In this document: positions 54,822-62,682 of the stretch, piece by piece
Position numbering within the stretch: position 1 is the stretch's first letter
How the letters are laid out: every line of letters starts with the position of its first letter
Assembly (NCBI RefSeq): GCF_000739775.1
Contig: NZ_BBJH01000039.1
Coordinates: 34,389-98,388, forward strand
Reading direction: 5' to 3'
Length of the DNA stretch: 64,000 nucleotides
From: Paraburkholderia heleia NBRC 101817
GTDB lineage: Bacteria > Pseudomonadota > Gammaproteobacteria > Burkholderiales > Burkholderiaceae
Translations under genes and position numbers: made by a program
Notes under the pieces: generated by a model
Told to the model about the DNA's origin: nothing
What the model saw: the letters and a program-made list of their open reading frames with translations, nothing else
Databases searched by the model: none

Positions 54822-55340
54822 TTAGCCCAGAATGTCTTCGACGGACTTGCCGCGCTTCGCTGCGATGTCAGCCGGGGTCGACTGCTTGCGCAGGCCGTCC
54901 AGCGTGGCACGAACGAGGTTGTACGGGTTCGTCGAACCGTGGCTCTTGGCCACGACGTTCTGCACGCCCATCACGTCGAACACTGCGCGCATCGGGCCGC
55001 CGGCGATAACACCGGTACCGTCCTTCGCCGGAGCGAGGAGGACCACCGATGCGCCATGCTTGCCGTGCACTTCGTGTTGCAGGGTGCCGTTCTTCAGGGG
55101 CACCTTGAACATGTTGCGGCGAGCTTGTTCCATCGCCTTCTGGACAGCGACCGGCACTTCCTTCGCCTTGCCCTTGCCCATACCGACGCGGCCATCACCG
55201 TCGCCAACCACGGTCAGTGCGGCGAAGCCGAGAATACGGCCACCCTTCACGACCTTGGTCACGCGGTTGACCGAAATCATTTTTTCGCGAAGGCCGTCGT
55301 CGCGTTCGTCAGCCTGAACTTTCGCTTGCATCTTTGCCAT
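54822..55340 (-). CDS. rpsE: 30S ribosomal protein S5
   Basis: S5 shapes the mRNA entry channel and influences decoding accuracy. The 172-residue product has the double-stranded RNA-binding S5 domain (EKMISVNRVTKVVKGGRILGFAALTVVGDGDGRVGMGKGKAKEVPVAVQKA) and the C-terminal domain with LLAPAKDGTGVIAGGPMRAVFDVMGVQNVVAKSHGSTNPYN. ATG 55340, 14 bases after rplR. Confidence 0.98.
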   Translation of the reverse strand: MAKMQAKVQADERDDGLREKMISVNRVTKVVKGGRILGFAALTVVGDGDGRVGMGKGKAKEVPVAVQKAMEQARRNMFKVPLKNGTLQHEVHGKHGASVVLLAPAKDGTGVIAGGPMRAVFDVMGVQNVVAKSHGSTNPYNLVRATLDGLRKQSTPADIAAKRGKSVEDILG

Positions 55341-55354
55341 GACGAATTCCTTCC

Positions 55355-55720
55355 TTAGAACTTGAGCCCGGCTTCGCGCGCAGCATCAGCCAGCGCCTTG
55401 ACGCGGCCGTGATAGCGGAAACCCGAGCGGTCGAAGGCGACGGATTCGATGCCGGCTGCCTTGGCCTTTTCTGCGATACGCTTGCCGATCAGCGTGGCAG
55501 CGGCGACGTTGCCGCCCTTGCCCGACTGGTCAGCCAGTTGCGCACGCACTTCGGCTTCGAGCGTCGACGCGCTGGCCAGCACCTTGGTGCCGCAGGGCGA
55601 GAACACTTGCGCATAGATGTGCGTGTTCGTGCGATGCACGGCCAGACGCGCGACCTGCAGCTCAGCGATCTTGAGACGCGTCTGACGAGCGCGGCGCAGG
55701 CGAGATTGAGTCTTATCCAT
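55355..55720 (-). CDS. rplR: 50S ribosomal protein L18
   Basis: L18 binds 5S rRNA with L5. The 121-residue protein shows a basic N-terminus (SRLRRARQTRLKIAELQVARLAVHRTNTHIYAQVFSP), the VLASASTLE strand, GNVAAATLIGKRIAEKAKAAG and the end FDRSGFRYHGRVKALADAAREAGLKF. It lies 12 bases after rplF and 14 before rpsE. Confidence 0.98.
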   Translation of the reverse strand: MDKTQSRLRRARQTRLKIAELQVARLAVHRTNTHIYAQVFSPCGTKVLASASTLEAEVRAQLADQSGKGGNVAAATLIGKRIAEKAKAAGIESVAFDRSGFRYHGRVKALADAAREAGLKF

Positions 55721-55732
55721 GATTGCGCACCC

Positions 55733-56263
55733 TTACTTCTTCTTCGTTTCTTTGAGGATCACAACCTCGTCGGCGTAACGCACACCCTTGCCCTTGTAGG
55801 GCTCAGGCGGGCGATAACCGCGCACTTCTGCAGCGGTTTGGCCAACTTTCTGCTTGTCGATCCCCTTGATCACGATTTCCGTTTGCGACGGGGTTTCAGC
55901 CTTCACGCCTTCCGGCATCTGGTGCACCACGGGGTGCGAGAAACCCAGCGACAGGTTCAGCTTGTCGCCTTGCGCTTGAGCACGATAACCAACGCCAACC
56001 AGCGTCAGCTTGCGCTCGAAACCCTTCGTCACGCCTTGCACCATGTTCGCGACAATCGCGCGCATCGTGCCCGACATCGCATTGGCTTCGCGGCTTTCAT
56101 CGGTCGGCTCGAACTTGAGCGTACCGTTGTCGTTCACCACCTTCACGAGGCGGTTCGCAGCTTGCGAAATCGTACCCAGCGGGCCCTTGACGGTAATCTT
56201 CTCGTCGCTGAGCGTCGCTTCTGCGCCTTGCAGCGCGATCGGGCTCTTACCTACTCGAGACAT
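55733..56263 (-). CDS. rplF: 50S ribosomal protein L6
   Basis: L6 lies by the factor-binding site of the large subunit. The 176-residue product has two related domains. It starts MSRVGKSPIALQGAEATLSD, has VTKGFERKLTLVGVGYRAQAQGDKLNLSLGFSHPV in the middle and ends with the conserved RGYRPPEPYKGKGVRYADEVVILKETKKK. It follows rpsH by 18 bases. Confidence 0.98.
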   Translation of the reverse strand: MSRVGKSPIALQGAEATLSDEKITVKGPLGTISQAANRLVKVVNDNGTLKFEPTDESREANAMSGTMRAIVANMVQGVTKGFERKLTLVGVGYRAQAQGDKLNLSLGFSHPVVHQMPEGVKAETPSQTEIVIKGIDKQKVGQTAAEVRGYRPPEPYKGKGVRYADEVVILKETKKK

Positions 56264-56281
56264 GTTTCTTCTCCTTAGGCC

Positions 56282-56677
56282 TTAAGCGACGTAGCAGATG
56301 ACTTCGCCGCCGACGCCGGTAGCGCGCGCCTTGCGGTCCGTCATCACACCCTTCGGTGTCGAAACGATCGCCACGCCAAGGCCGTTCATGACCTGGGGGA
56401 TTTCGTTACGGCCGCGGTACACGCGCAGACCCGGCTTCGAGACGCGCTCGAGGCGCTCGATAACGGGACGGCCAGCGTAGTACTTCAACGCAATGTTCAA
56501 TTCCGACTTCGCACCTTCGGTCTTCACCGCGAAGTCGTCGATATAACCTTCGTCCTTCAGAACCTGCGCAATCGCAATCTTCACTTTCGACGAGGGCATA
56601 GCAACCGAAACCTTCTCGACCATCTGCGCATTGCGGATGCGAGTCAGCATATCGGCGATAGGATCACTCATGCTCAT
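56282..56677 (-). CDS. rpsH: 30S ribosomal protein S8
   Basis: S8 is a primary 16S binder and in E. coli represses the spc operon by binding the rplE start region. The 131-residue protein starts MSMSDPIADMLTRIRNAQM and ends VSTPKGVMTDRKARATGVGGEVICYVA, typical of the family. The first of two nearby ATGs is used. It follows rpsN by 14 bases. I could not confirm an S8-site mimic in this window. Confidence 0.97.
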   Translation of the reverse strand: MSMSDPIADMLTRIRNAQMVEKVSVAMPSSKVKIAIAQVLKDEGYIDDFAVKTEGAKSELNIALKYYAGRPVIERLERVSKPGLRVYRGRNEIPQVMNGLGVAIVSTPKGVMTDRKARATGVGGEVICYVA

Positions 56678-56691
56678 TTATGTTTCTCCTA

Positions 56692-56997
56692 TTACCAGCT
56701 CGCCTTGGTGACGCCAGGGATCTCACCACGGAACGCGATTTCACGAATCTTGTTACGTGCGAGACCGAATTTGCGGAACGTGCCACGCGGACGACCCGTG
56801 ATCGCGCAGCGGTTACGCTTGCGGGTGGGGTTCGAGTTGCGGGGCAGTTGTTGCAGTTCGAGGCGAGCTGCGTAGCGCTCTTCTTCCGACTTGCTTTGGT
56901 CGTCGATGATCGCCTTCAGCGCTGCGCGCTTCGGCGCAAATTTCGCTGCCAGACGAGCGCGCTTCTTTTCACGTTCGATCAGTGCCAGTTTAGCCAC
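56692..56997 (-). CDS. rpsN: 30S ribosomal protein S14
   Basis: The 101-residue product is the long, zinc-free form of S14: only one Cys remains in RKRNRCAITGRPRGTFRKFGLARNKIREIAFRGEIPGVTKASW. It opens with AKLALIEREKKRARLAAKF. The start is GTG at 56997. It lies seven bases after rplE and 14 before rpsH. Confidence 0.97.
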   Translation of the reverse strand: MAKLALIEREKKRARLAAKFAPKRAALKAIIDDQSKSEEERYAARLELQQLPRNSNPTRKRNRCAITGRPRGTFRKFGLARNKIREIAFRGEIPGVTKASW

Positions 56998-57004
56998 GGT
57001 AACC

Positions 57005-57544
57005 TCAGTTTCTGAACGGGAACTTGAAGCCGGCGAGCAGTGCCTTTGCTTCTTCGTCGGTCTTCGCAGTCGTCGTGATGCTGATGTTCAGCCCACGCAG
57101 CGCGTCGATCTTGTCGTAGTCGATTTCGGGGAAAATGATCTGCTCTTTCACACCGATGTTGTAGTTACCACGGCCGTCGAACGCCTTGCCCGACACGCCG
57201 CGGAAGTCGCGCACGCGGGGCAGCGCAACCGTCACGAAACGGTCGAGGAATTCGTACATGGCCTGGCCGCGCAACGTGACCATCGTGCCGATCGGGTAGC
57301 CTTCACGGATCTTGAAGCCCGCGATTGCCTTGCGCGACTTCGTGATGACCGGCTTCTGGCCGGCGATCTTCGTGAGGTCGCCAACGGCGTGCTCGAGGAC
57401 CTTCTTGTCAGCGACGGCTTCACCGACACCCATGTTCAGGGTGATCTTGGTGAGGCGCGGCACTTCCATGATCGACTTGTAACCGAACTTCTCGATCAGG
57501 CCAGGAACGACCTTCTCTTTATAAAATTCTTGCAAACGTGCCAT
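57005..57544 (-). CDS. rplE: 50S ribosomal protein L5
   Basis: L5 binds 5S rRNA and forms a bridge to S13. The 179-residue product shows MARLQEFYKEKVVPGLIEKFGYKSIMEVPRLTKITLNMGVGEAVADK, KSRKAIAGFKIREGYPIGTMVTLRG and the end NISITTTAKTDEEAKALLAGFKFPF. It follows rplX by 16 bases in the spc group. Confidence 0.98.
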   Translation of the reverse strand: MARLQEFYKEKVVPGLIEKFGYKSIMEVPRLTKITLNMGVGEAVADKKVLEHAVGDLTKIAGQKPVITKSRKAIAGFKIREGYPIGTMVTLRGQAMYEFLDRFVTVALPRVRDFRGVSGKAFDGRGNYNIGVKEQIIFPEIDYDKIDALRGLNISITTTAKTDEEAKALLAGFKFPFRN

Positions 57545-57560
57545 TTTTTACTCCGCAGCG

Positions 57561-57869
57561 TCAGGCGCTCAGGACAGCACCGGTCGTCTTCAGGAAACGA
57601 ACCTTCTTGTCCCCTTCGACCTTGATGCCTACGCGCGACGGCTTGCCGTTCGCGTCGACCAGTGCGACGTTCGAGATAGCCAGCGGCATTGCCCTGGCTT
57701 CCACGCCACCCGTCGTACCCTTCATGGGGTTCGGCTTCACATGCTTCTTGGCAATGTTGATGCCTTCGACGGTCACGCGCTCTTCGCCCACGGCCAGCAC
57801 GACACCGCGCTTGCCCTTGTCTTTGCCGGTGATGACGATGACTTCGTCACCCTTGCGAATCTTGTTCAT
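57561..57869 (-). CDS. rplX: 50S ribosomal protein L24
   Basis: L24 starts large-subunit assembly. The 102-residue product has the KOW motif at its start (MNKIRKGDEVIVITGKDKGKRGVVL). It continues with INIAKKHVKPNPMKGTTGGVEARAMPLAISNVALV and ends in the usual short KVRFLKTTGAVL. It follows rplN by nine bases. Confidence 0.98.
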   Translation of the reverse strand: MNKIRKGDEVIVITGKDKGKRGVVLAVGEERVTVEGINIAKKHVKPNPMKGTTGGVEARAMPLAISNVALVDANGKPSRVGIKVEGDKKVRFLKTTGAVLSA

Positions 57870-57878
57870 CGCGACTCC

Positions 57879-58247
57879 TTACAGCACTTCCGGCGCGAGC
57901 GAAACGATCTTCATGAATCGTTCGCTACGCAGCTCACGCGTGACCGGCCCGAAGATGCGGGTGCCGATCGGCTCAAGCTTGGTATTCAAAAGCACGGCGG
58001 CGTTGCCATCGAACTTGATCAGCGAGCCGTCTTGACGGCGCACGCCCTTCGCGGTGCGAACCACAACAGCGTTGTAGATTTCGCCCTTCTTCACGCGCCC
58101 ACGCGGCGTTGCTTCCTTGACGCTCACCTTGATGATGTCGCCAATGCTGGCATAACGACGCTTCGAGCCGCCGAGCACCTTGATGCACAGGACTTCACGT
58201 GCACCCGTGTTGTCGGCCACTTCAAGCCGAGTTTCGGTCTGGATCAT
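57879..58247 (-). CDS. rplN: 50S ribosomal protein L14
   Basis: L14 contributes to an intersubunit bridge. The 122-residue product reads MIQTETRLEVADNTGAREVLCIKVLGGSKRRYASIGDIIKVSVKEA and ends FGPVTRELRSERFMKIVSLAPEVL, matching the family end to end. It is the first gene of the spc group. A 346-base gap upstream holds its predicted promoter (58496-58524), giving a leader of about 240 bases. Confidence 0.98.
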   Translation of the reverse strand: MIQTETRLEVADNTGAREVLCIKVLGGSKRRYASIGDIIKVSVKEATPRGRVKKGEIYNAVVVRTAKGVRRQDGSLIKFDGNAAVLLNTKLEPIGTRIFGPVTRELRSERFMKIVSLAPEVL

Positions 58248-58495
58248 GGTTTATCTTTCCCAACTTAATCCGGTTGCGCCACCATGGCACATCCGGTCAG
58301 TCTTGGTCCCGTCAGCCGCGCCGCCACTAGAACGACCGCTCAGCTGCTTGGGTAAGAACAGCAGCGACGGCAAACGAAACCGGCCATCGCATTCCGGTGA
58401 ATCTTGCTAACCCGGACTGGCGCCCGGATCTGCTTCCCCACCTACTTCCACTTGCCGCTTTGCCAACAGCAAGCCCATAAAGAGGGAAGACCAAG

Positions 58496-58524
58496 ACTAT
58501 AACTCGATAATCTTGGTCTAGCAA
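58496..58524 (-). promoter_or_regulatory. Predicted spc-operon promoter with overlapping operator-like dyad
   Basis: The minus strand has TTGCTA (58519-58524), 17 bases, then TATAGT (58496-58501). A perfect inverted repeat AGACCAAGA/TCTTGGTCT (58488-58496 with 58511-58519) brackets the -10 and touches the -35. It is in the rpsQ-rplN gap, at the boundary of the S10 and spc groups, where E. coli also has a promoter. The remaining leader (58248-58487) holds no gene that I can see. Confidence 0.6.
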
Positions 58525-58554
58525 GCGAAATCTTCAGCGATTTCAATTACTTCT

Positions 58555-58583
58555 ACACCCCGGGAAGTGGCTCCCCGGGGTGT
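58555..58583 (-). terminator. Strong hairpin after rpsQ, U-tract absent
   Basis: ACACCCCGGG (58555-58564) and CCCGGGGTGT (58574-58583) form a perfect 10-bp GC-rich stem with a nine-base loop, starting 10 bases after the rpsQ stop. No run of T follows on the minus strand. It may be a Rho-assisted end of the S10 group or an mRNA stabiliser. Confidence 0.5.
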
Positions 58584-58593
58584 TGCGCCACTT

Positions 58594-58866
58594 TTAGATG
58601 ACGCGTGCTGCTTCGATCAGCTTCGACACGGTCCAGGCCTTCGTCTTCGAGAGAGGACGGGTTTCCTGGATTTCAACGAGGTCGCCCTCGTTGTACGTGT
58701 TCGCTTCGTCGTGAGCGTGGTACTTCTTCGACTGCACGACGTACTTGCCGTAGATCGGGTGCTTGACGCGGCGCTCGACCAGGACGGTGACCGTCTTGTC
58801 CATCTTGTTGCTGACGACCTTGCCGACCAGCGTCCGCTTAAGCGAGGTTTTCACGCTTTCGTTCAT
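58594..58866 (-). CDS. rpsQ: 30S ribosomal protein S17
   Basis: S17 is an early 16S rRNA binder with an OB fold. The 90-residue product has MNESVKTSLKRTLVGKVVSNKMDKTVTVLVERRVKHPIYGKYVVQSKKYHAHDEANTYNEGDLVEIQETRPLSKTKAW, the complete family pattern. Its ATG overlaps the rpmC stop by four bases (ATGA). It is the last gene of the S10 group here. Confidence 0.98.
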   Translation of the reverse strand: MNESVKTSLKRTLVGKVVSNKMDKTVTVLVERRVKHPIYGKYVVQSKKYHAHDEANTYNEGDLVEIQETRPLSKTKAWTVSKLIEAARVI

Positions 58867-59057
58867 TTCTGGTTCGCCTTCTGAGTCAGGACGGTCCGCA
58901 CACGCGCGATGTCGCGACGAACCTTCTTCAGCTGGCTCGTGTTCGTGAGCTGCTGGGTCGCGAGTTGCATGCGCAGGCCGAATTGCGCCTTCAAGAGGTC
59001 CGACAGCTCTTTGTCGAGCGCGGCCTTGTCTTTCTGAAGAAGTTCAGATGCCTTCAT
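58863..59057 (-). CDS. rpmC: 50S ribosomal protein L29
   Basis: L29 lies at the tunnel exit near the SRP and trigger-factor site. The 64-residue two-helix protein reads MKASELLQKDKAALDKELSD with LLKAQFGLRMQLATQQLTNTSQLKKVRRDIARVRTVL. The ATG at 59057 is chosen over a TTG one codon upstream. It overlaps rpsQ and follows rplP by ten bases. Confidence 0.97.
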   Translation of the reverse strand: MKASELLQKDKAALDKELSDLLKAQFGLRMQLATQQLTNTSQLKKVRRDIARVRTVLTQKANQK

Positions 59058-59067
59058 CAATCACTCC

Positions 59068-59484
59068 TTAGGCGCCGAGCTGGCGAACCATGAAGACCGT
59101 CTTCAGCGGCAGCTTGGCTGCAGCCAGACGGAAGGCTTCACGGGCCAGTTCTTCGGACACACCATCCATTTCATACAGCATCTTGCCCGGCTGAATCTCG
59201 GCGACGTAGTACTCAGGGTTACCCTTACCGTTACCCATACGCACTTCCGCCGGCTTTTGCGAGATCGGCTTGTCCGGGAAGATACGGATCCAGATGCGGC
59301 CGCCACGCTTGATGTGACGCGTCATTGCACGACGCGCCGCTTCAATCTGACGCGCGGTCAGGCGACCACGACCGATAGCCTTCAGACCATATTCACCGAA
59401 CGAAACGGCGTTGCCGCGCGTTGCGATACCGGTGTTACGCCCCTTCTGCTCTTTGCGATACTTCCTGCGTTTCGGTTGCAGCAT
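59068..59484 (-). CDS. rplP: 50S ribosomal protein L16
   Basis: L16 shapes the A-site side of the peptidyl transferase region. The 138-residue protein has MLQPKRRKYRKEQKGRNTGIATRGN, FGEYGLKAIGRGRLTARQIEAARRAMTRHIKRGGRIWIRIFPDKPISQKPAEVRMGNGKG and the ELAREAFRLAAAKLPLKTVFM end. The RxGxGxG-type loop with Arg near residue 80 is where oxygenases can hydroxylate L16. It starts two bases after the rpsC stop. Confidence 0.98.
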   Translation of the reverse strand: MLQPKRRKYRKEQKGRNTGIATRGNAVSFGEYGLKAIGRGRLTARQIEAARRAMTRHIKRGGRIWIRIFPDKPISQKPAEVRMGNGKGNPEYYVAEIQPGKMLYEMDGVSEELAREAFRLAAAKLPLKTVFMVRQLGA

Positions 59485-59486
59485 CG

Positions 59487-60281
59487 TTATTCTCCACTCT
59501 TGCCGTCACCGCCGGCGGCGCCACGGCGCGGTGCGCCACGACGGGCGCCCGGTGCGCCTTCACCATCACGGCGCGGACGACGATCGCCCGGGCGCGCGTT
59601 GCGGCGCGGACGCTTTTCTTCGGCGACTTCTTCCACCACCGGTGCGTCGTTGCGGCCGAGCGTGTCGCCCTTGTAGACCCAAACCTTCACGCCGATGATG
59701 CCGTACGTCGTCTTCGCTTCCGAGGTTGCGTAGTCGATGTCGGCACGCAGCGTGTGAAGCGGCACTCGACCTTCGCGGTACCACTCGGTACGTGCGATTT
59801 CGATACCGTTCAGACGGCCGGCGCTCATGATCTTGATGCCCTGGGCGCCCAGACGCATTGCGTTCTGCATCGCGCGCTTCATTGCGCGACGGAACATGAT
59901 GCGGCGCTCGAGCTGCTGCGTGATCGAATCGGCGATCAGTTGAGCATCGGTTTCCGGCTTGCGGATTTCCTCGATGTTCACGTGAACCGGAACGCCCATG
60001 CGCTTCTGGAGTTCGGCCTTGAGGAGTTCGATGTCCTCGCCCTTCTTGCCGATCACCACACCCGGACGCGAGCTGTAAATCGTGATGCGAGCGTTCTTTG
60101 CCGGACGCTCGATCACAACACGGCCCACCGAAGCGTTCTTCAGCTTCTTCTTCAGGTATTCACGAACACCGATGTCTTCCTTCAACATCGCCGCAAAATT
60201 GTTGTTGTTCGCGTACCAGCGCGAAGCCCAATTGCGGCTGACGGCCAAACGGAAGCCAGTCGGATGAATTTTCTGTCCCAT
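59487..60281 (-). CDS. rpsC: 30S ribosomal protein S3
   Basis: S3 forms the mRNA entry site with S4 and S5. The 264-residue protein starts MGQKIHPTGFRLAVSRNWAS, has the KH domain with GKKGEDIELLKAELQKRMG, and the C-terminal S3 domain ending GVKVWVYKGDTLG. Beyond that it has an extra 45-residue Arg/Gly/Pro-rich tail (RPRRNARPGDRRPRRDG and more) that enteric S3 lacks. It follows rplV by 11 bases. Confidence 0.98.
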   Translation of the reverse strand: MGQKIHPTGFRLAVSRNWASRWYANNNNFAAMLKEDIGVREYLKKKLKNASVGRVVIERPAKNARITIYSSRPGVVIGKKGEDIELLKAELQKRMGVPVHVNIEEIRKPETDAQLIADSITQQLERRIMFRRAMKRAMQNAMRLGAQGIKIMSAGRLNGIEIARTEWYREGRVPLHTLRADIDYATSEAKTTYGIIGVKVWVYKGDTLGRNDAPVVEEVAEEKRPRRNARPGDRRPRRDGEGAPGARRGAPRRGAAGGDGKSGE

Positions 60282-60292
60282 CGTATGGCTCC

Positions 60293-60622
60293 TTAATTCC
60301 CGACCGTCACAGTGATGTGACAGGATTGCTTCTCGATGCGGTTGCCGCGGCCCTTGGCGCGCGCGGTGAAACGCTTCAGCGAAGCTGCCTTGTCGACGTA
60401 GATGCTCTTGATCTTGAGCTCGTCGATGTCAGCACCTTCGTTGTGTTCCGCGTTTGCGATCGCCGAGAGCACAACCTTTTTCACGATGCCAGCCGCTTTC
60501 TTCGGCGAGAACGTCAGAACGTTCAGTGCCTTGTCGACCGGCAGACCGCGGATCTGGTCAGCCACAAGGCGCGTTTTCTGCGCCGAGATGCGGGCACCGC
60601 GATGAATTGCCTTCACTTCCAT
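60293..60622 (-). CDS. rplV: 50S ribosomal protein L22
   Basis: L22 has a long hairpin that lines the exit tunnel and is a site of macrolide resistance. The 109-residue product has [57 protein letters not shown] and the tunnel hairpin [25 protein letters not shown]. It follows rpsS by 12 bases. Confidence 0.98.
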
Positions 60623-60634
60623 CTTGATTGCCCC

Positions 60635-60910
60635 TTATTTCTTGGCCTTCTTGTCGGCCGCGTGACCCTTGAACGTACGGGTCAGTGCGAACTCGCCAAG
60701 CTTGTGGCCGACCATGTTTTCCGTGACATACACCGGAACGTGTTGACGGCCGTTGTGCACGGCGATCGTCAGGCCGATGAAGTCCGGCAGGATCGTCGAA
60801 CGACGCGACCAGGTCTTGATCGGTTTCTTGTCACGCGATGCTGCAGCCGCCTCAACCTTCTTCAGCAAATGGGCGTCGCAGAACGGACCTTTCTTGATAG
60901 AACGTGCCAT
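60635..60910 (-). CDS. rpsS: 30S ribosomal protein S19
   Basis: S19 sits in the 30S head with S13. The 91-residue product reads MARSIKKGPFCDAHLLKKVE, WSRRSTILPDFIGLTIAVHNGRQHVPVYVTENMVGHKLGEFALTRTFKGHAADKK, the full S19 pattern. It follows rplB by ten bases. Confidence 0.98.
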   Translation of the reverse strand: MARSIKKGPFCDAHLLKKVEAAAASRDKKPIKTWSRRSTILPDFIGLTIAVHNGRQHVPVYVTENMVGHKLGEFALTRTFKGHAADKKAKK

Positions 60911-60920
60911 TGCCTACTCC

Positions 60921-61748
60921 TTAACGCTTGTGACGGCGCTGGACGATCATGCTCGTCGTGCGCTTGTTGCTGCGGGTGCGATAGCCCTTCGTCGGCGTGC
61001 CCCACGGGCTCACCGGATCGCGACCAGCCGCAGTCTTGCCTTCGCCACCACCGTGCGGGTGGTCGACCGGGTTCATTGCAACGCCGCGGACCGTCGGGCG
61101 GATACCGCGCCAGCGGTTCGCGCCAGCCTTACCGATTTGACGCAGGCTGTGCTCTTCGTTGCCGACTTCACCGATCGTCGCGCGGCATTCGACGTGCACG
61201 CGGCGGATTTCGCCCGAACGCAGACGAACCTGCGCGTAGACGCCTTCACGTGCCAGCAGCATTGCCGACGTACCGGCCGAACGCGCCATTTGCGCGCCCT
61301 TGCCCGGCAGCATTTCGATGCAGTGGATCGTCGTACCGACCGGAATGTTGCGGATCGGCAGCGCGTTGCCTGCACGGATCGGCGCTTCCGAACCCGACAT
61401 CAGCTGCGTGCCAACCGTCACGCCCTTCGGCGCGATGATGTAGCGGCGCTCGCCGTCTGCGTAAAGAACCAGCGCAATGTTCGCGCTACGGTTCGGGTCA
61501 TACTCGAGACGCTCCACCTTCGCGGGGATGCCATCCTTCGTACGACGGAAATCGATCACACGGTAGTGCTGCTTGTGACCGCCACCCTGGTGACGCGTCG
61601 TGATGCGGCCGTTGTTGTTACGGCCAGCCGTCGAGGACTTCTTTTCGAGCAGTGCCGCAAACGGCGCGCCCTTATGGAGGTCCTTGTTGACGATCTTGAC
61701 CATCGCGCGGCGACCCGGCGAGGTCGGCTTAACTTTCACGATTGCCAT
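60921..61748 (-). CDS. rplB: 50S ribosomal protein L2
   Basis: L2 is needed for subunit joining and peptidyl transfer. The 275-residue product shows MAIVKVKPTSPGRRAMVKIVNKDLHKG, the RNA-binding GRNNNGRITTRHQGGGHKQHYRVIDFRR and the C-terminal GVAMNPVDHPHGGGEGKT, which contains the His important for activity. It lies two bases after rplW. Confidence 0.98.
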   Translation of the reverse strand: MAIVKVKPTSPGRRAMVKIVNKDLHKGAPFAALLEKKSSTAGRNNNGRITTRHQGGGHKQHYRVIDFRRTKDGIPAKVERLEYDPNRSANIALVLYADGERRYIIAPKGVTVGTQLMSGSEAPIRAGNALPIRNIPVGTTIHCIEMLPGKGAQMARSAGTSAMLLAREGVYAQVRLRSGEIRRVHVECRATIGEVGNEEHSLRQIGKAGANRWRGIRPTVRGVAMNPVDHPHGGGEGKTAAGRDPVSPWGTPTKGYRTRSNKRTTSMIVQRRHKR

Positions 61749-61750
61749 GA

Positions 61751-62065
61751 TTACTTGGCCTCCGCTTCAAAGTTGATTTCCTGGCCGGGCTTCAGGCAGA
61801 CATACGCCTTCTTCACGTCCTTGCGCTTGCCGTTGAAGCGGCCAAAGCGCTTGGCCTTGCCCTTCTGGACCAGCACGTTGACGGACTCGACTTCCACCTT
61901 GAACAGCAGCTCGACAGCAGCCTTGACTTCCTGCTTGTTCGCGTCCGGCGCGACTTCGAAGACGACTTGTTCGTTCTTCTCCGCTACCAGCGTCGCCTTT
62001 TCGGAGATCACCGGTGCGAGCAGGACCTGCATCAAACGATGATCGTTCTTGCGAATCTCGCTCAT
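61751..62065 (-). CDS. rplW: 50S ribosomal protein L23
   Basis: L23 docks trigger factor and SRP at the exit tunnel. The 104-residue product has QVLLAPVISEKATLVAEKNEQVVFEVAPDANKQEVKAAVELLFKVEVESVNVLVQKGKAKRFGRFNGKRKDVKKAYVCLKPGQEI, the complete family pattern. Its ATG overlaps the rplD stop (ATGA), so the two are coupled. Confidence 0.98.
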   Translation of the reverse strand: MSEIRKNDHRLMQVLLAPVISEKATLVAEKNEQVVFEVAPDANKQEVKAAVELLFKVEVESVNVLVQKGKAKRFGRFNGKRKDVKKAYVCLKPGQEINFEAEAK

Positions 62066-62682
62066 GACAGCAACTCCTCGATCTGGGCGACCGCTGCCTT
62101 CGTGATCAGGATCTTCTTGAAGTAGATCAGCGAGAGCGGGTCGGCAAAACGCGGCTCAACGACTGCCACGTGGGGCAGGTTGCGCGACGCGAGATACAGG
62201 TTCTCGTCGACCGTGTCGGTGATGACCAGCACGGATTCGAGACCCATGGCCTTGAACTTTTCGGCCAGCAGCTTCGTCTTCGGCGCTTCGAGCGAAAGCT
62301 CTTCGACGACCGAGATGCGGCCTTCGCGGGCCAGCTGCGAGAAGATCGAGCAGAGACCTGCGCGATGCATCTTCTTGTTGACCTTGTGCGAGAAGTTTTC
62401 TTCCGGCGAATTCGGGAAGATGCGACCACCGCCGCGCCACAGCGGGCTCGACGACATACCGGCACGAGCGCGGCCCGTACCCTTCTGACGCCACGGCTTC
62501 TTGGTGGTGTGCTTGACCTGTTCGCGGTCCTTCTGCGCGCGGTTACCGCTGCGCGCGTTCGCCTGGTAGGCGACAACGATCTGGTGGATCAGCGCTTCGT
62601 TGTAGTCACGGCCGAACACGACGTCCGACGCGTTGACGGCTGCGCCTTCCTGACCATTAGCGTTCAGGAGCTTCAGTTCCAT
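62062..62682 (-). CDS. rplD: 50S ribosomal protein L4
   Basis: L4 lines the exit tunnel and in E. coli represses the S10 operon. The 206-residue product has the extended-loop region KHTTKKPWRQKGTGRARAGMSSSPLWRGGGRIFPNSPEENF and the globular end with VLVITDTVDENLYLASRNLPHVAVV. Its ATG overlaps the rplC stop by one base (TAATG). L4-dependent control would need to act here on the rpsJ or rplC leader; I could not identify the E. coli-type leader. Confidence 0.98.
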   Translation of the reverse strand: MELKLLNANGQEGAAVNASDVVFGRDYNEALIHQIVVAYQANARSGNRAQKDREQVKHTTKKPWRQKGTGRARAGMSSSPLWRGGGRIFPNSPEENFSHKVNKKMHRAGLCSIFSQLAREGRISVVEELSLEAPKTKLLAEKFKAMGLESVLVITDTVDENLYLASRNLPHVAVVEPRFADPLSLIYFKKILITKAAVAQIEELLS

